Assembly: GCF_006542765.1 (NCBI RefSeq) | Contig: NZ_SKCD01000008.1 | Location: 1-64,000, forward strand | Direction: 5' to 3' | DNA: 64,000 nt | DNA from: Paenibacillus luteus | Lineage (GTDB): Bacteria > Bacillota > Bacilli > Paenibacillales > Paenibacillaceae | Part shown: one piece after another, positions 45,898 through 55,338 of the stretch | How the letters are laid out: each line of letters opens with the position of its first letter | How positions within the stretch are numbered: position 1 is the first letter of the stretch | The notes under the pieces: model-generated | Databases searched by the model: none | Told to the model about the DNA's origin: nothing | What the model saw: only the letters and a program-made list of their open reading frames with translations | Program-made: the position numbers and the translations under genes

Positions 45898-45924
45898 ATT
45901 CGAGGGAGATTAAAAAATTCCTGC
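45898..45924 (-). promoter_or_regulatory. SigH-type promoter of spoVS
   Basis: Minus strand: GCAGGAATT, 11 nt, CTCGAAT. This matches RnAGGAwWW-N11-RnnGAAT at all but one defined position. Confidence 0.75.
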
Positions 45925-45985
45925 TTTTATTGTCTCTATTAACAAACTGTTCTGAATTGTCGGAACTTTTCAAAGATTCCGCTCA

Positions 45986-46780
45986 TTACATGAGAAGCCA
46001 TTCGTCTTCTGTCAGCCGTATCTTTTCAATTTTACGTGCTTGTCCCGTTGCATCATCAATTTGTACCGAAATCGCATGCAAATGCCATTTTCCTTCATCT
46101 ACCACAAACCTAACAGGCAGCTGTGTAATAAATTTATGAAGTACAGCCGTCCGTTCCATTCCGAGTACGCCTTCTTTTGGCCCAACCATGCCCACATCCG
46201 TTATGTAAGCTGTTCCTCCAGGCAAAATCGTATCATCATTAGTTTGAACATGCGTATGCGTACCTAGAACGATTGATGCTCTGCCATCCAAATGCCAACC
46301 CATTGCTATTTTCTCTGATGTCGCTTCCGCATGAAAATCAACAAGGATGTTGTTTGTCATCTCCTGCGCTTCTTCAATCAACTCATCCGCCTTGCGGAAT
46401 GGGCAGTCAATTGGCGGCAAAAAGGTTCGGCCCTGCAGGTTAATAATGGCAAGCTGCTTGCCGCCTGCTTTTATTAATGCCATGCCTTGACCAGGCGCGC
46501 CTTCAGCATAGTTCGCTGGACGAACAAGACGGGGCTCGTCATCGATCCATTCGAAAATATCTTTATTATCCCACGTATGGTTACCCATGGTTATGCCATG
46601 GATTCCCCATTCGAAAAATTCTTTAGCTATAGTGGCAGTAATTCCGCGGCCAGCTGCGGCGTTCTCTCCATTTGCGATAATAATATGAGGATTATATTTA
46701 CTTTTTAATGCAGGCAATACGCGCTTCAAAGCGCTTCTTCCCACATTTCCAACGATATCTCCGATAAATAATACATTCAT
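45986..46780 (-). CDS. ymdB: YmdB-family metallophosphoesterase
   Basis: A 264-residue calcineurin-like phosphodiesterase: GDIVGNVGR, ANGENAA, MGNHTWDN, VDFHAEATSEK and GTHTHVQT provide the dinuclear metal ligands. In Bacillus YmdB hydrolyses cyclic mononucleotides and steers biofilm and motility fate. The start at 46780 is chosen for AGGAAG upstream and because 264 residues equals the known length. It follows rny, as in Bacillus. Confidence 0.95.
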   Translation of the reverse strand: MNVLFIGDIVGNVGRSALKRVLPALKSKYNPHIIIANGENAAAGRGITATIAKEFFEWGIHGITMGNHTWDNKDIFEWIDDEPRLVRPANYAEGAPGQGMALIKAGGKQLAIINLQGRTFLPPIDCPFRKADELIEEAQEMTNNILVDFHAEATSEKIAMGWHLDGRASIVLGTHTHVQTNDDTILPGGTAYITDVGMVGPKEGVLGMERTAVLHKFITQLPVRFVVDEGKWHLHAISVQIDDATGQARKIEKIRLTEDEWLLM

Positions 46781-46813
46781 GTTGATACACTTCCTTTTTT
46801 TGAGCGCCTGCAA

Positions 46814-46848
46814 ACAGAAAAGTGGCTAACGAGCAGCCACTTTTCTGT
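46814..46848. terminator. Palindromic hairpin between rny and ymdB
   Basis: ACAGAAAAGTGGCT pairs with AGCCACTTTTCTGT. It follows the rny stop codon and may reduce read-through into ymdB. Confidence 0.8.
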
Positions 46849-46870
46849 AAAGCTAATATTTGTTTGTGTT

Positions 46871-48415
46871 TTATTTCGCATATTCAACCGCGCGTGTTTC
46901 TCGAATAACCGTAACTTTAATATGTCCTGGGTAGTCGAGCTCGCTTTCGATTTTTTTCGTAATATCACGTGCAAGGCGGAAAGCTTCAGTATCATCGATT
47001 TTTTCTGGCTGCACCATGACGCGCACTTCGCGGCCAGCTTGAATCGCGTACGATTTTTCAACACCTTCAAACGATTCAGAGATATCTTCAAGCTTCTCCA
47101 GTCGTTTAATATACGTTTCAAGCGTTTCACGGCGGGCTCCTGGACGTGCTGCCGACAAGGCGTCAGCCGCTCCTACGAGCATCGCAATAACGGAAGTGGC
47201 TTCCGTATCACCGTGATGGGAAGCAATACTGTTAATAACAACAGGATGCTCCTTGTATTTCTTAGCAAGCTCAACGCCGATCTCAACGTGTGAGCCTTCC
47301 ACTTCGTGGTCTAGCGCCTTACCGATATCATGCAGCAATCCTGCGCGCCTTGCCAAAGTTACATCCTGGCCAAGCTCTGCTGCCATCAATCCAGTCAAGT
47401 AAGCAACTTCCATGGAGTGCTTCAATACATTCTGGCCATAACTTGTACGATATTTCAATCGACCTAAAATCTTGATTAAATCCGGATGCAAGCTGTGAAC
47501 GCCAACCTCGAAAGTTGCTTGCTCACCGTATTCACGGATGCGCTCGTCCACTTCCTTACGGGATTTTTCAACCATTTCTTCAATTCTTGCAGGGTGGATA
47601 CGACCGTCAGCCACAAGCTTTTCTAAAGAAGTGCGGGCAATTTCGCGTCTTATCGGGTCGAAACCAGATAAAATGACCGCTTCCGGTGTATCGTCAATAA
47701 TAAGATCGATACCAGTCAATGTTTCCAAAGCACGGATATTTCGGCCTTCACGCCCAATGATACGGCCCTTCATTTCCTCATTTGGCAAAGTAACAACGGA
47801 AACCGTTGTCTCAGCCACATGATCAGCCGCACAGCGCTGGATCGCAAGTGATATAATATCACGGGCTTTCTTATCGGCCTCTTCTTTCGCTTGCTGCTCG
47901 ATCTCTTTAATCATTTGTGCTGTTTCATGTCGTACTTCCTGCTCAACATTGGATAAAATGATCGATTTTGCATCTTCCGTTGTCAGACTCGATATCCGCT
48001 CCAATTCACTAAGCTGCTGCTTGTAAATGGAATCGATCTGCTCTTGCGTTTCTTCGATCCGTTTTTCTTTATTGGCAACAGTTTCTTCTTTGCGTTCTAG
48101 CGCTTCTAACTTTTTATCCAGCGACTCCTCTTTTTGGAGCAAACGTCTTTCCTGACGTTGAGCTTCGTTGCGTCGTTCACGAATGTCTCTCTCGGCTTCG
48201 GAACGAAGTTTGTGGACTTCATCTTTTGCCTCTAGCACGGTTTCTTTCTTCTGAGCCTCTGCTTCTTTTTTCGCATTTTCTACGATTACAATAGCAGCTT
48301 GCTCAGCGCTTGAAATTTTAGCCTCGGCAATCGACTTTCGAATAAAATAACCAATCCCAAAGAAAATTGCGCCAACAAAGAGACAGATCAAGATCCAAAT
48401 GACCTCACTAGGCAT
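46871..48415 (-). CDS. rny: Ribonuclease Y
   Basis: A 514-residue membrane-anchored endoribonuclease: one helix (~5-25), a long coiled coil to ~190, a KH domain with [12 protein letters not shown] (~215-226), and an HD domain with [12 protein letters not shown] (~350-361). It starts mRNA decay in Bacillota. The ATG at 48415 has AAGGAGG 8 nt upstream, so it is preferred over GTG at 48424. The RicA partner lies 10 kb away. Confidence 0.97.
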   Translation of the reverse strand: MPSEVIWILICLFVGAIFFGIGYFIRKSIAEAKISSAEQAAIVIVENAKKEAEAQKKETVLEAKDEVHKLRSEAERDIRERRNEAQRQERRLLQKEESLDKKLEALERKEETVANKEKRIEETQEQIDSIYKQQLSELERISSLTTEDAKSIILSNVEQEVRHETAQMIKEIEQQAKEEADKKARDIISLAIQRCAADHVAETTVSVVTLPNEEMKGRIIGREGRNIRALETLTGIDLIIDDTPEAVILSGFDPIRREIARTSLEKLVADGRIHPARIEEMVEKSRKEVDERIREYGEQATFEVGVHSLHPDLIKILGRLKYRTSYGQNVLKHSMEVAYLTGLMAAELGQDVTLARRAGLLHDIGKALDHEVEGSHVEIGVELAKKYKEHPVVINSIASHHGDTEATSVIAMLVGAADALSAARPGARRETLETYIKRLEKLEDISESFEGVEKSYAIQAGREVRVMVQPEKIDDTEAFRLARDITKKIESELDYPGHIKVTVIRETRAVEYAK

Positions 48416-48524
48416 CTTGTTCACCTCCTTGTTGCATACACCAAGGCATTGCTTGGGATGATATTAGGTTTTCAACCGGCTTCAAACCGTTTCAACATTT
48501 ACTAATTTGACGAAAATAATCGTT

Positions 48525-48557
48525 TTGAATCAACTTTTGGAAGGAAAATTGATTCAA
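48525..48557. repeat. 9-bp inverted repeat upstream of rny
   Basis: TTGAATCAA (48525-48533) and TTGATTCAA (48549-48557), 15-nt loop, no T-tract. It lies between the recX stop and the rny start; it could be a weak recX terminator or a processing site in the rny leader. Confidence 0.5.
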
Positions 48558-48596
48558 GATTGAAGGAATACAACCTCATTTTATCTTTTCATAAAA

Positions 48597-49301
48597 TCAA
48601 TTGTCAAGCAAAAGCCCATCATCTTCCTCGAATGCTTCCTCTTCCCCAGTCAGATCGATCGACTTGATCGCTTCCTTCACGATATCACTCGAGAACCCTC
48701 TACGCATTAAATAGCCCATGAGCTTGCGCTTGCGCTCGAACGGTTCGCCTTTTATGGAACGCCATTTCTTCTCGGCAGCCTTCTTCGCTGACAATAATTC
48801 AACCTCGTGGTCCAAAGCATCTGTCGCTTCGGCTGCGGCTTCTTTCGACACACCTCGCATTTGCAGTTCCTGCTTGATAAAGCGCCGCCCTTTGGAGCTG
48901 TTCTTCAGCCGGCTTGTTGCAAATTGACGTGCATATTGTTCATCATCCACAATATGCTCTCTTTCTAAACGGTCTAGCGCATATTGAATATTGTCAGGTT
49001 CAAACATTTTGCGATTTAAATACTGCTCAATTTGTTTTCTTGTTCTTGGTTTTGGTCCTAAATAGGCTATTGCTAGCACATAAGCTCGGTATCTTTCGTC
49101 TTCCGTACGTATTTCTTCGATTTGAACCTCCGTTAAGACTTGCCCTTTTGTCAGCCGAAACCGTACGAGCATATCTTCATGCACGGAAAGCGTCGGTTCT
49201 TCTGACTCAGCAAAAAGATGGTATAGCTTCCGTTCCTTCTTGTCCTGTCGAACAGACAAGATCATCCATTCTTCCGCATTGCTTGACTCGCTGTGGGGCA
49301 C
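48597..49301 (-). CDS. recX: RecX family recombination regulator
   Basis: A 234-residue protein with three-helix RecX repeats: LAIAYLGPKPRTRKQIEQYLNRK, ALDRLEREHIVDDEQYARQFATSRLKNS and KGRRFIKQELQMRGV, then KLMGYLMRRGFSSDIVKEAI. The N-terminal ~65 residues form an extra domain common in Bacillota RecX. It modulates RecA filaments and lies directly downstream of recA, separated by a hairpin. The GTG start has GAGG upstream. Confidence 0.93.
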   Translation of the reverse strand: MPHSESSNAEEWMILSVRQDKKERKLYHLFAESEEPTLSVHEDMLVRFRLTKGQVLTEVQIEEIRTEDERYRAYVLAIAYLGPKPRTRKQIEQYLNRKMFEPDNIQYALDRLEREHIVDDEQYARQFATSRLKNSSKGRRFIKQELQMRGVSKEAAAEATDALDHEVELLSAKKAAEKKWRSIKGEPFERKRKLMGYLMRRGFSSDIVKEAIKSIDLTGEEEAFEEDDGLLLDN

Positions 49302-49324
49302 ACCTTACATCCTCTCTAAACACA

Positions 49325-49354
49325 GCTTCGCCGTCCCTAACAGGACGGCGAAGC
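49325..49354. terminator. Perfect 12-bp hairpin between recA and recX
   Basis: GCTTCGCCGTCC pairs with GGACGGCGAAGC around a 6-nt loop. No U-tract follows, so it may attenuate or stabilise rather than end the recA transcript. Confidence 0.7.
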
Positions 49355-49380
49355 ATCGGCAGATATACTATTAGACCACT

Positions 49381-50433
49381 TTATTCCAAATCTTCGAATT
49401 CTTCATCGTCTTCTTCCTCAGCCTTGAAGTTAGCCTGAGTTGCAGATGCAGACAGATTGCTAGCATCACGAATTTGTTTCTCGATTACCTCAGCAACATC
49501 CTTATGATCCTTTAAGTATTGCTTGGCGTTCTCACGGCCTTGGCCGAGACGCTCGCCGTTATAAGAGAACCATGCACCGCTCTTCTGTACGATATCCAGC
49601 TCCACGCCGATATCCACAAGCGTACCTTCTCTGGAAATTCCTTCGCCGTACATAATGTCAATCTCCGCTTGTTTGAAAGGAGGAGCGACTTTATTCTTAA
49701 CAACTTTGATACGAGTACGGTTACCGACCATATCGTTCCCTTGCTTCAGTGTCTCGATCCGACGCACATCAAGACGTACGCTGGAATAGAACTTCAAAGC
49801 GCGTCCCCCTGGCGTTGTCTCCGGGTTACCGAACATTACGCCTACCTTCTCACGCAATTGGTTGATGAAAACTGCAATGGTTTTCGATTTGCTGATTGCT
49901 CCTGAGAGTTTGCGCAAAGCTTGTGACATCAACCGTGCTTGAAGACCTACGTGGGAATCCCCCATATCGCCTTCAATTTCAGCTTTCGGCACAAGGGCAG
50001 CAACGGAGTCAATAACAACGATATCTACCGCACCGCTTCGTACAAGAGCTTCAGCGATTTCCAAAGCTTGTTCTCCCGTATCCGGCTGCGAAAGCAATAA
50101 TTCATCAATGTTAACGCCAAGCTTGCTTGCGTAAAGAGGATCTAGTGCATGCTCTGCATCGATGAAGGCAGCTTGTCCGCCAATTCGTTGAACTTCTGCA
50201 ATCGCATGCAGCGCAACCGTCGTTTTACCTGAAGATTCCGGTCCATATATTTCAATAACACGTCCACGCGGAAAACCGCCTATTCCCAATGCAATATCTA
50301 GAGCAAGCGAACCGCTAGGCACGGTTTCTACCTGCATGTGTGTGGATTCTCCCAATTTCATGATGGAGCCTTTACCAAATTGCTTCTCAATTTGACGCAA
50401 AGCCATTTCTAGTGCAGCGCGACGATCCGACAA
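49381..50433 (-). CDS. recA: Recombinase RecA
   Basis: A 350-residue RecA: Walker [10 protein letters not shown] (~62-70), Walker [22 protein letters not shown]2 loop with [22 protein letters not shown], and an acidic C-terminus ([12 protein letters not shown]). It drives homologous recombination and LexA cleavage. TTG at 50433 is preferred: AAGGA is 10 nt upstream and the protein then begins [12 protein letters not shown] as in related species. GTG at 50442 has only 2 nt spacing. Confidence 0.98.
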   Translation of the reverse strand: MSDRRAALEMALRQIEKQFGKGSIMKLGESTHMQVETVPSGSLALDIALGIGGFPRGRVIEIYGPESSGKTTVALHAIAEVQRIGGQAAFIDAEHALDPLYASKLGVNIDELLLSQPDTGEQALEIAEALVRSGAVDIVVIDSVAALVPKAEIEGDMGDSHVGLQARLMSQALRKLSGAISKSKTIAVFINQLREKVGVMFGNPETTPGGRALKFYSSVRLDVRRIETLKQGNDMVGNRTRIKVVKNKVAPPFKQAEIDIMYGEGISREGTLVDIGVELDIVQKSGAWFSYNGERLGQGRENAKQYLKDHKDVAEVIEKQIRDASNLSASATQANFKAEEEDDEEFEDLE

Positions 50434-50464
50434 GAAACTCACATCCTTCTTTGTTTATAATGTA

Positions 50465-50493
50465 ATGATACCTTTTTTCTGACGGGTTGACAA
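50465..50493 (-). promoter_or_regulatory. SigA-type promoter of recA
   Basis: Minus strand: TTGTCA (50488-50493), 17 nt, TATCAT (50465-50470). Confidence 0.8.
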
Positions 50494-50502
50494 GCATTTT
50501 TT

Positions 50503-50516
50503 CGAACATACATTCG
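50503..50516. promoter_or_regulatory. LexA (SOS) box of recA
   Basis: CGAACATACATTCG matches CGAACNNNNGTTCG with one mismatch. It lies 9 nt upstream of the -35 box. Confidence 0.85.
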
Positions 50517-50546
50517 CCTTTTAGCTTCGCCCCCTCAAATGGACAT

Positions 50547-50581
50547 AAAAAAACCGCAGCAAAGTATTCTTCGCCACGGTT
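50547..50581 (-). terminator. Terminator of cinA
   Basis: AACCG...CGGTT stem with inner GC and AG pairs, followed by seven T on the minus strand. Confidence 0.8.
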
Positions 50582-50700
50582 CTTCCGATAACTAATTTTT
50601 ATTATAGCGGCCTGTCCCGCAATTGACAAACATTATTTCTGCCGCAGTTAGCAGCATCAGCAGTCCCGACCTTATGCCGTTGACTCGCCTACTCTCGCTC

Positions 50701-51951
50701 TTAGCGTGCCTGCAATGCTAGCCACAAACGGTAAAAAGCAGATTTAACTGCTCGTAGCCTGATCATATTTCTTCCGCCGCTAAGGTTCAGCGTATGAACG
50801 ACCGTAGGCTTGCCTCTTTCTGCAAGACCCATGTAAACAAGACCAACAGGCTTGCCCTCGGATTCCGCTGGACCTGCAACGCCCGTCAGCGAAATACCGA
50901 AATCCGCATTGCAAATATCTCGTACTCGTTCCGCCATCAGTGCAGCAGTAGTATCGCTAATCGCTCCTGGTGCACCCTCGCCTTCCAACTGTGTTAACGG
51001 AATGCTAAGCAATTGATGCTTCATATGATTGGTATAGGTAATTACCCCTCCTACATACTCCCCACTGCTCCCAGGAACGCTCGTAACAAGTTCCCCTAAC
51101 AAACCCCCACTTAAGCTCTCAGCGCTTGCCAGCTTGCGCCCAGAGGCTCTGAGCAGGTGGATGACCGCTTCCTCGATGGGGATATCCTGCTGCGAGTACA
51201 TAAATTCGCCGACTCTCTCGCTGATTTTCAATACCGTCTCGTCAATCTTCCGATCGGCCTCCAGCATACTTGATGCTTTGGTCGATACACGGATAGCCAC
51301 CTCCCCCTCTTTGGCGTAAGGAGCGATCGTAGGATCTACCTGACCATCTATTAGATCAAGCAGCTTTGCCTCAAGGTTTGATTCGCCTATACCCGCAAAT
51401 TTCAGCAGCCGTGAGTAAAGAGGCTCTGATTCCCCGAGCACGGAGCGAAGCCACACTTCTGCAGCACCGTCCATCATTGGCTTCATCTCGCGAGGTGGGC
51501 CAGGCAGCAGCAAATAGAGAGTTCCATCGACAGATAACCCGTTACCAACTGCTAAGCCAGTCGTATTCTCAAGCGGCTCGCCGCCCTCAATCATCAGTGC
51601 CTGGCGCCGATTGCTTTCAACCATATGAATGCCGCGCGAGCTGAACATCTGCTCGATTTGCGCCATGGAAGGTTCATGAATTAGCAGCTTGCGATTTAAA
51701 TAACCTGCGAGTACATCCTTGGTAAGATCATCCTGCGTTGGTCCAAGTCCCCCAGTGAATACGAGAAGATCCGCACGGCTCCGCCCAATCTCAATGGCTT
51801 GCTGCAACCTCTCAGGGTTATCCCCGACCACCGTTTGGAAATAAACGTCGATGCCTAGTCCTGCAAGCTTCTGCGATAAAAACTGCGCATTTGTATTGAC
51901 GATTTGACCTAGAAGCAGCTCAGTTCCGACTGCAATAATTTCCGCTTTCAT
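50701..51951 (-). CDS. cinA: CinA, competence/damage-inducible protein with NMN deamidase domain
   Basis: A 416-residue two-domain protein. The N-terminal molybdopterin-binding-like domain has VGTELLLGQIVNTNAQ and FTGGLGPTQDD (~65-75). The C-terminal domain (~255-416), with ASAESLSGGLLGELVTSVPGSS, is the nicotinamide-mononucleotide amidohydrolase part. It lies between pgsA and recA as in other bacilli. Confidence 0.96.
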   Translation of the reverse strand: MKAEIIAVGTELLLGQIVNTNAQFLSQKLAGLGIDVYFQTVVGDNPERLQQAIEIGRSRADLLVFTGGLGPTQDDLTKDVLAGYLNRKLLIHEPSMAQIEQMFSSRGIHMVESNRRQALMIEGGEPLENTTGLAVGNGLSVDGTLYLLLPGPPREMKPMMDGAAEVWLRSVLGESEPLYSRLLKFAGIGESNLEAKLLDLIDGQVDPTIAPYAKEGEVAIRVSTKASSMLEADRKIDETVLKISERVGEFMYSQQDIPIEEAVIHLLRASGRKLASAESLSGGLLGELVTSVPGSSGEYVGGVITYTNHMKHQLLSIPLTQLEGEGAPGAISDTTAALMAERVRDICNADFGISLTGVAGPAESEGKPVGLVYMGLAERGKPTVVHTLNLSGGRNMIRLRAVKSAFYRLWLALQAR

Positions 51952-52003
51952 CTGTTTAGTTCCTTTCTTGGTACGAGAATGCAGGCATCCGGAGCCTGAT
52001 ATG

Positions 52004-52035
52004 CAAAAGCATCTCCCCGCGATGCGGAAAGATGC
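52004..52035 (-). terminator. Terminator of pgsA
   Basis: GCATCTCCCCGC pairs with GCGGAAAGATGC with two mismatches; a TTTTGC tract follows on the minus strand. Confidence 0.8.
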
Positions 52036-52041
52036 TTCGAG

Positions 52042-52617
52042 TTATTCCACCGGAATCAAATGCTTGTTCTTCAAAAAATAATCAATGCCAGAGTAAACCG
52101 TAATTGCTGCGGCTACCCAGCTTGCTACCACATCAAACGGGAAATCAATGAAATTGAAAGGGAAATTGTTGATCAGCAGAGCAATGATCATTGTAATCTG
52201 GATCGCAGTCTTCCATTTGCCCCATGTGCTCGCAGCCATAACAGAACCTTCCAAGAGTGCAATTTGGCGGAGGCCAGTAACTGCAAATTCGCGGCTAATG
52301 ATAACGATCGCAATCAAAGCATTCAGCTTGTCCATTTCCACAAGCGAAATAAGCACTGCGGCAACAAGAAGCTTATCCGCCAACGGATCTAGCAGTTTGC
52401 CGAGGTTCGTTACGATTTTGTTCTTACGTGCAATATATCCGTCTAATCCGTCTGTGCTTGCCGCCACAATAAAGATGAGTGCCGCTGCGATTTGATTGTA
52501 TGTAATGGAGAAGTCTGAGATGGTAAACGACCCCAAATCCATCTTAATTAGCAGGAAAAACATAATAACCGGCACCAAAAATATTCTGGCTAGTGTAATG
52601 CGGTTCGCCAGATTCAC
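52042..52617 (-). CDS. pgsA: CDP-diacylglycerol--glycerol-3-phosphate 3-phosphatidyltransferase
   Basis: A 191-residue membrane enzyme with about five helices. The CDP-alcohol phosphotransferase motif reads DGLDGYIARKNKIVTNLGKLLDPLADK (~57-83), with all expected Asp residues. It makes phosphatidylglycerol phosphate. Its GTG start overlaps the stop of a small upstream gene, and AAGGAGG lies inside the end of that gene, so the two are translationally coupled. Confidence 0.97.
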   Translation of the reverse strand: MNLANRITLARIFLVPVIMFFLLIKMDLGSFTISDFSITYNQIAAALIFIVAASTDGLDGYIARKNKIVTNLGKLLDPLADKLLVAAVLISLVEMDKLNALIAIVIISREFAVTGLRQIALLEGSVMAASTWGKWKTAIQITMIIALLINNFPFNFIDFPFDVVASWVAAAITVYSGIDYFLKNKHLIPVE

Positions 52618-52757
52618 GCATTTCCCTCCTTAGCTAAATCGATCTCATAGGTGTGCGTAACGCGAACCCTCTGTTCGTAAGTCAAAGCTGCCGTTGCCAC
52701 CACAGGCAGAGCACATACCAAGCTGCCATGAATGACTAAAATCTTACTTTCTCTCAT
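52614..52757 (-). CDS. Small 47-residue protein coupled to pgsA
   Basis: MRESKILVIHGSLVCALPVV begins a 47-residue product with a hydrophobic middle (~6-26) and a charged end. GGGGGA lies 7 nt before the ATG. The stop TGA overlaps the pgsA GTG, and the AAGGAGG for pgsA lies inside this frame. A good SigA promoter lies 42 nt upstream, so this gene would be the first on the pgsA transcript. It may be a leader peptide controlling pgsA, or a small membrane protein. I recognise no family. Confidence 0.6.
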   Translation of the reverse strand: MRESKILVIHGSLVCALPVVATAALTYEQRVRVTHTYEIDLAKEGNA

Positions 52758-52798
52758 CTATGTATCCCCCAGATCCTTCCGTGAAGCTGTTTAATCCA

Positions 52799-52827
52799 GT
52801 ATAATACATGCTCAATACACGTGTCAA
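52799..52827 (-). promoter_or_regulatory. SigA-type promoter of the small ORF-pgsA operon
   Basis: Minus strand: TTGACA (52822-52827), 17 nt, TTATAC (52799-52804). Confidence 0.8.
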
Positions 52828-52874
52828 AAGCAGCTAAAACCTCAAGATTGACCTGTACTTTCACGAAAACGAAA

Positions 52875-52907
52875 AGCTTCGTTTCTCGGTAACCGCTGAA
52901 ACGAAGC
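52875..52907 (-). terminator. Terminator of yajQ
   Basis: GCTTCGTTTC pairs with GAAACGAAGC around 13 nt, followed by TTTTCGTTTT on the minus strand. Confidence 0.85.
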
Positions 52908-52914
52908 CTCATTA

Positions 52915-53409
52915 TTATGACCGATAATTCGTAAATTGAAGTTCAACGGGCAATTCGGCTTCTCTAAGCAGCTTCATGACCGCTTGCAAATCATCGAGAC
53001 TTTTACCCGATACACGAATCTGATCGCCTTGAATCAAGCTCTTCACCTTAAGCTTGGAATCACGAATTAGAATATTGATTTTTTTTGAAACATCTTGTTC
53101 GATCCCTTGTCTAAGCTTAATGCGCTGGCGAACCGTATTACCAGAAGCGCCTTCTATTTTCCCGTAATCCAGATTTTTGATCGGAACCCCGCGCTTAACC
53201 ATTTTGGACAATAGAATATCAAGTACACTCTTTAGCTTATAATCATCCTCGGAAGCGACGACTAGTTCTTCCTTCTCTAGTGCAATAGAGCTTTTGCTGC
53301 CTTTAAAATCAAAGCGGGTCTCAATTTCTCTCTCCGCTTGTTTAATTGCATTGGCAAGTTCTTGCATATCCACCTTGGATACAATATCAAATGCATTTTC
53401 TGAAGCCAT
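52915..53409 (-). CDS. YajQ family nucleotide-binding protein
   Basis: A 164-residue protein: SFD-like start ([22 protein letters not shown]), FDFKGS (~33-38), and [18 protein letters not shown]. The family has two ferredoxin-like folds and some members bind cyclic di-GMP. Length is normal. It follows the rodZ-like gene by 30 nt. Confidence 0.94.
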   Translation of the reverse strand: MASENAFDIVSKVDMQELANAIKQAEREIETRFDFKGSKSSIALEKEELVVASEDDYKLKSVLDILLSKMVKRGVPIKNLDYGKIEGASGNTVRQRIKLRQGIEQDVSKKINILIRDSKLKVKSLIQGDQIRVSGKSLDDLQAVMKLLREAELPVELQFTNYRS

Positions 53410-53439
53410 TTTAAAACCTCTCCTTTGTTACAAAAATCA

Positions 53440-54366
53440 TTATTCTTGTTTTGTCGTGTCATTATTGGCAGGCGCTTCAGTAGCCCCGCCTTCCGTAGAC
53501 GTGTTGCCACCCACAGGGGTTAGCAGCAGCTTCTTGGAGCCGGCACGATCACCATCCGGTACAATCACGCCATTTACCGTAATTTCAGTCAAGTCCGCTC
53601 TGCCTACATTAATATAAATCGGACCCGTCAATTCATAGGATTCTACAACACCATCCTCGGCATTGGCGGAGTAAAGCTTTTCGCCCGTGTTGCTGCCAGA
53701 GCGAACTTCAAGCCAGCTTCTTCCTCCAACGACCTTCACTTCGACCTTATGCGTGACGCCCGCAGGACCGATATCATATTGGTCTGCCTTGCCAACTTTA
53801 CTCCCGAAAGTAACGGTTGTAGGTGCTTCAGTTGGTGGCGGAGTCGCAGTTGGCTCGTTGCTTGGCGTGTTTCCATTGCCAGTCTCCGTCCCATTTCCAG
53901 CATTCTCAACGGGTGGCTCCGATGCATCGGTAATTTTAGTCGTTTCATCCAATTGTTTAGAGTCTCCATTGTCCTTATTGATCACATACACCCAAAGGAC
54001 AACGACAATTAGAATAAGAAAGGACCACATCACCACGTTGAACCCGATTTTCCCAAGCCTCTCCGAAGATTGCGATTTAACCCGGCGAGGCGCTCTTACG
54101 ACGAGCGGCTCCGCAATTTGCTCAACCGGCGCCGCAGGCACCTCATGCTGATACAAACGAAGCACTTCATCTGGATCGAGTCCAACCGCTTCTGAGTAAT
54201 TTTTCACAAATGCCCGTACATAAAAAGGACCAGGCAAAACCGTGTGGTCTCCACTTTCAATCGCTTCCAAGTACCGTTTTCTAATTTTAGTCGTTTCTTG
54301 AATATCATCAAGCGTTAATCCACGCTGGTCTCTAGCCTTGCGAAGCAATTCACCTAAATCAGACAT
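53440..54366 (-). CDS. RodZ-like helix-turn-helix membrane protein
   Basis: A 308-residue protein: an N-terminal HTH (LGELLRKARDQRGLTLDDI, ~4-70), a basic segment, one helix (~113-133), a Thr/Pro/Asn-rich linker and a C-terminal DUF4115 domain (~190-285). RodZ links MreB filaments to cell-wall synthesis; the YmfM position in Bacillus fits. Confidence 0.92.
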   Translation of the reverse strand: MSDLGELLRKARDQRGLTLDDIQETTKIRKRYLEAIESGDHTVLPGPFYVRAFVKNYSEAVGLDPDEVLRLYQHEVPAAPVEQIAEPLVVRAPRRVKSQSSERLGKIGFNVVMWSFLILIVVVLWVYVINKDNGDSKQLDETTKITDASEPPVENAGNGTETGNGNTPSNEPTATPPPTEAPTTVTFGSKVGKADQYDIGPAGVTHKVEVKVVGGRSWLEVRSGSNTGEKLYSANAEDGVVESYELTGPIYINVGRADLTEITVNGVIVPDGDRAGSKKLLLTPVGGNTSTEGGATEAPANNDTTKQE

Positions 54367-54384
54367 GAGACGGCCTCCTTCCGA

Positions 54385-55179
54385 TTAGAAATCGTCTGTA
54401 TAGTGTGCAGTAAATGATTCATACGATATTTCCTCATCTGGCGTATTGCGTAATTCAACAATAATGTCAAAATGGCTGTAATCGTAATTGGATTCTTTAA
54501 TAAAAATATCCGGATGCTCGATCACTTTGGTAGACGGCATCGCCATAATTTCTTGAAGCAGACCATAGTGCTTCTCATTTGAGCGAATTGTGCTGACAAT
54601 TCCATCGATGATAAAAATATTATTTGGCTGCATTTCATCCTCAGATAGCTGACTTCTAACCGTCTGCCTCAGTAAGGTTGAGGAAACGAATGTCCAGCGC
54701 TTATTGGAACATACGCTGCCTGCGATGATAGATTCAGTTTTGCCCACACGCGGCATCCCTCTTAGTCCTATAACCTGATTTCCATCCCGTTTAAACACTT
54801 CACCCAAAAAATCGACCAAAATTCCAAGCTCGTCTCTTGTAAATCGGAACGTCTTGCGATCATCCGAATCGCGCTCGATATAACGTCCGTGGCGAACGGC
54901 TAAAATATCAACAATGGTAGGTGTTCTAAGCTTGTTTACAGTAATATTATCAACCTTTTGAAGCATTTTGCCAAGCAATTCGATTTTCTCGTCATCATCC
55001 GTCTGAAGGAGCATGCCCCGAGTCCTATCTTCAACGCCGTTAATCGTCATAATGTTAACTTCGAGCATCCCTAATAATGAGGCAATATCCCCAAGCAAAC
55101 CAGGTCGATTCTTATGTATCTTGTATTCCATGTACCACTGTTTCGACTCCAAAGCTGTCACCGTCCTAAACCTTGTCAT
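54385..55179 (-). CDS. DUF3388 protein (YmfK-like)
   Basis: About 264 residues. An ACT-like start (WYMEYKIHKNRPGLLGDIASLLGM) is followed by a domain with GLRGMPRVGKTESIIAG, a P-loop-like sequence. This is the YmfK/DUF3388 layout. Function is not established. The ATG at 55179 lacks a ribosome binding site; GTG at 55161 with AAGG 9 nt upstream may be the true start. Confidence 0.85.
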   Translation of the reverse strand: MTRFRTVTALESKQWYMEYKIHKNRPGLLGDIASLLGMLEVNIMTINGVEDRTRGMLLQTDDDEKIELLGKMLQKVDNITVNKLRTPTIVDILAVRHGRYIERDSDDRKTFRFTRDELGILVDFLGEVFKRDGNQVIGLRGMPRVGKTESIIAGSVCSNKRWTFVSSTLLRQTVRSQLSEDEMQPNNIFIIDGIVSTIRSNEKHYGLLQEIMAMPSTKVIEHPDIFIKESNYDYSHFDIIVELRNTPDEEISYESFTAHYTDDF

Positions 55180-55267
55180 ATAGAAGTATGTAAATGATGA
55201 AGAAGCGTCATGAAACATAATTCTACAATTTCCGTCATAATCCTGCAACCCAAAAAGAAACATTGCA

Positions 55268-55290
55268 GAAAAGCCTCCTGATGGGAGGCT
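55268..55290 (-). terminator. Terminator of ymfJ
   Basis: AGCCTCC pairs with GGAGGCT (loop TGATG), followed by TTTTCTG on the minus strand. Confidence 0.8.
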
Positions 55291-55338
55291 CTCCTGCTTC
55301 TGTTCATTTGACGAAATGGCCCATGTACGCGGAGTGAA

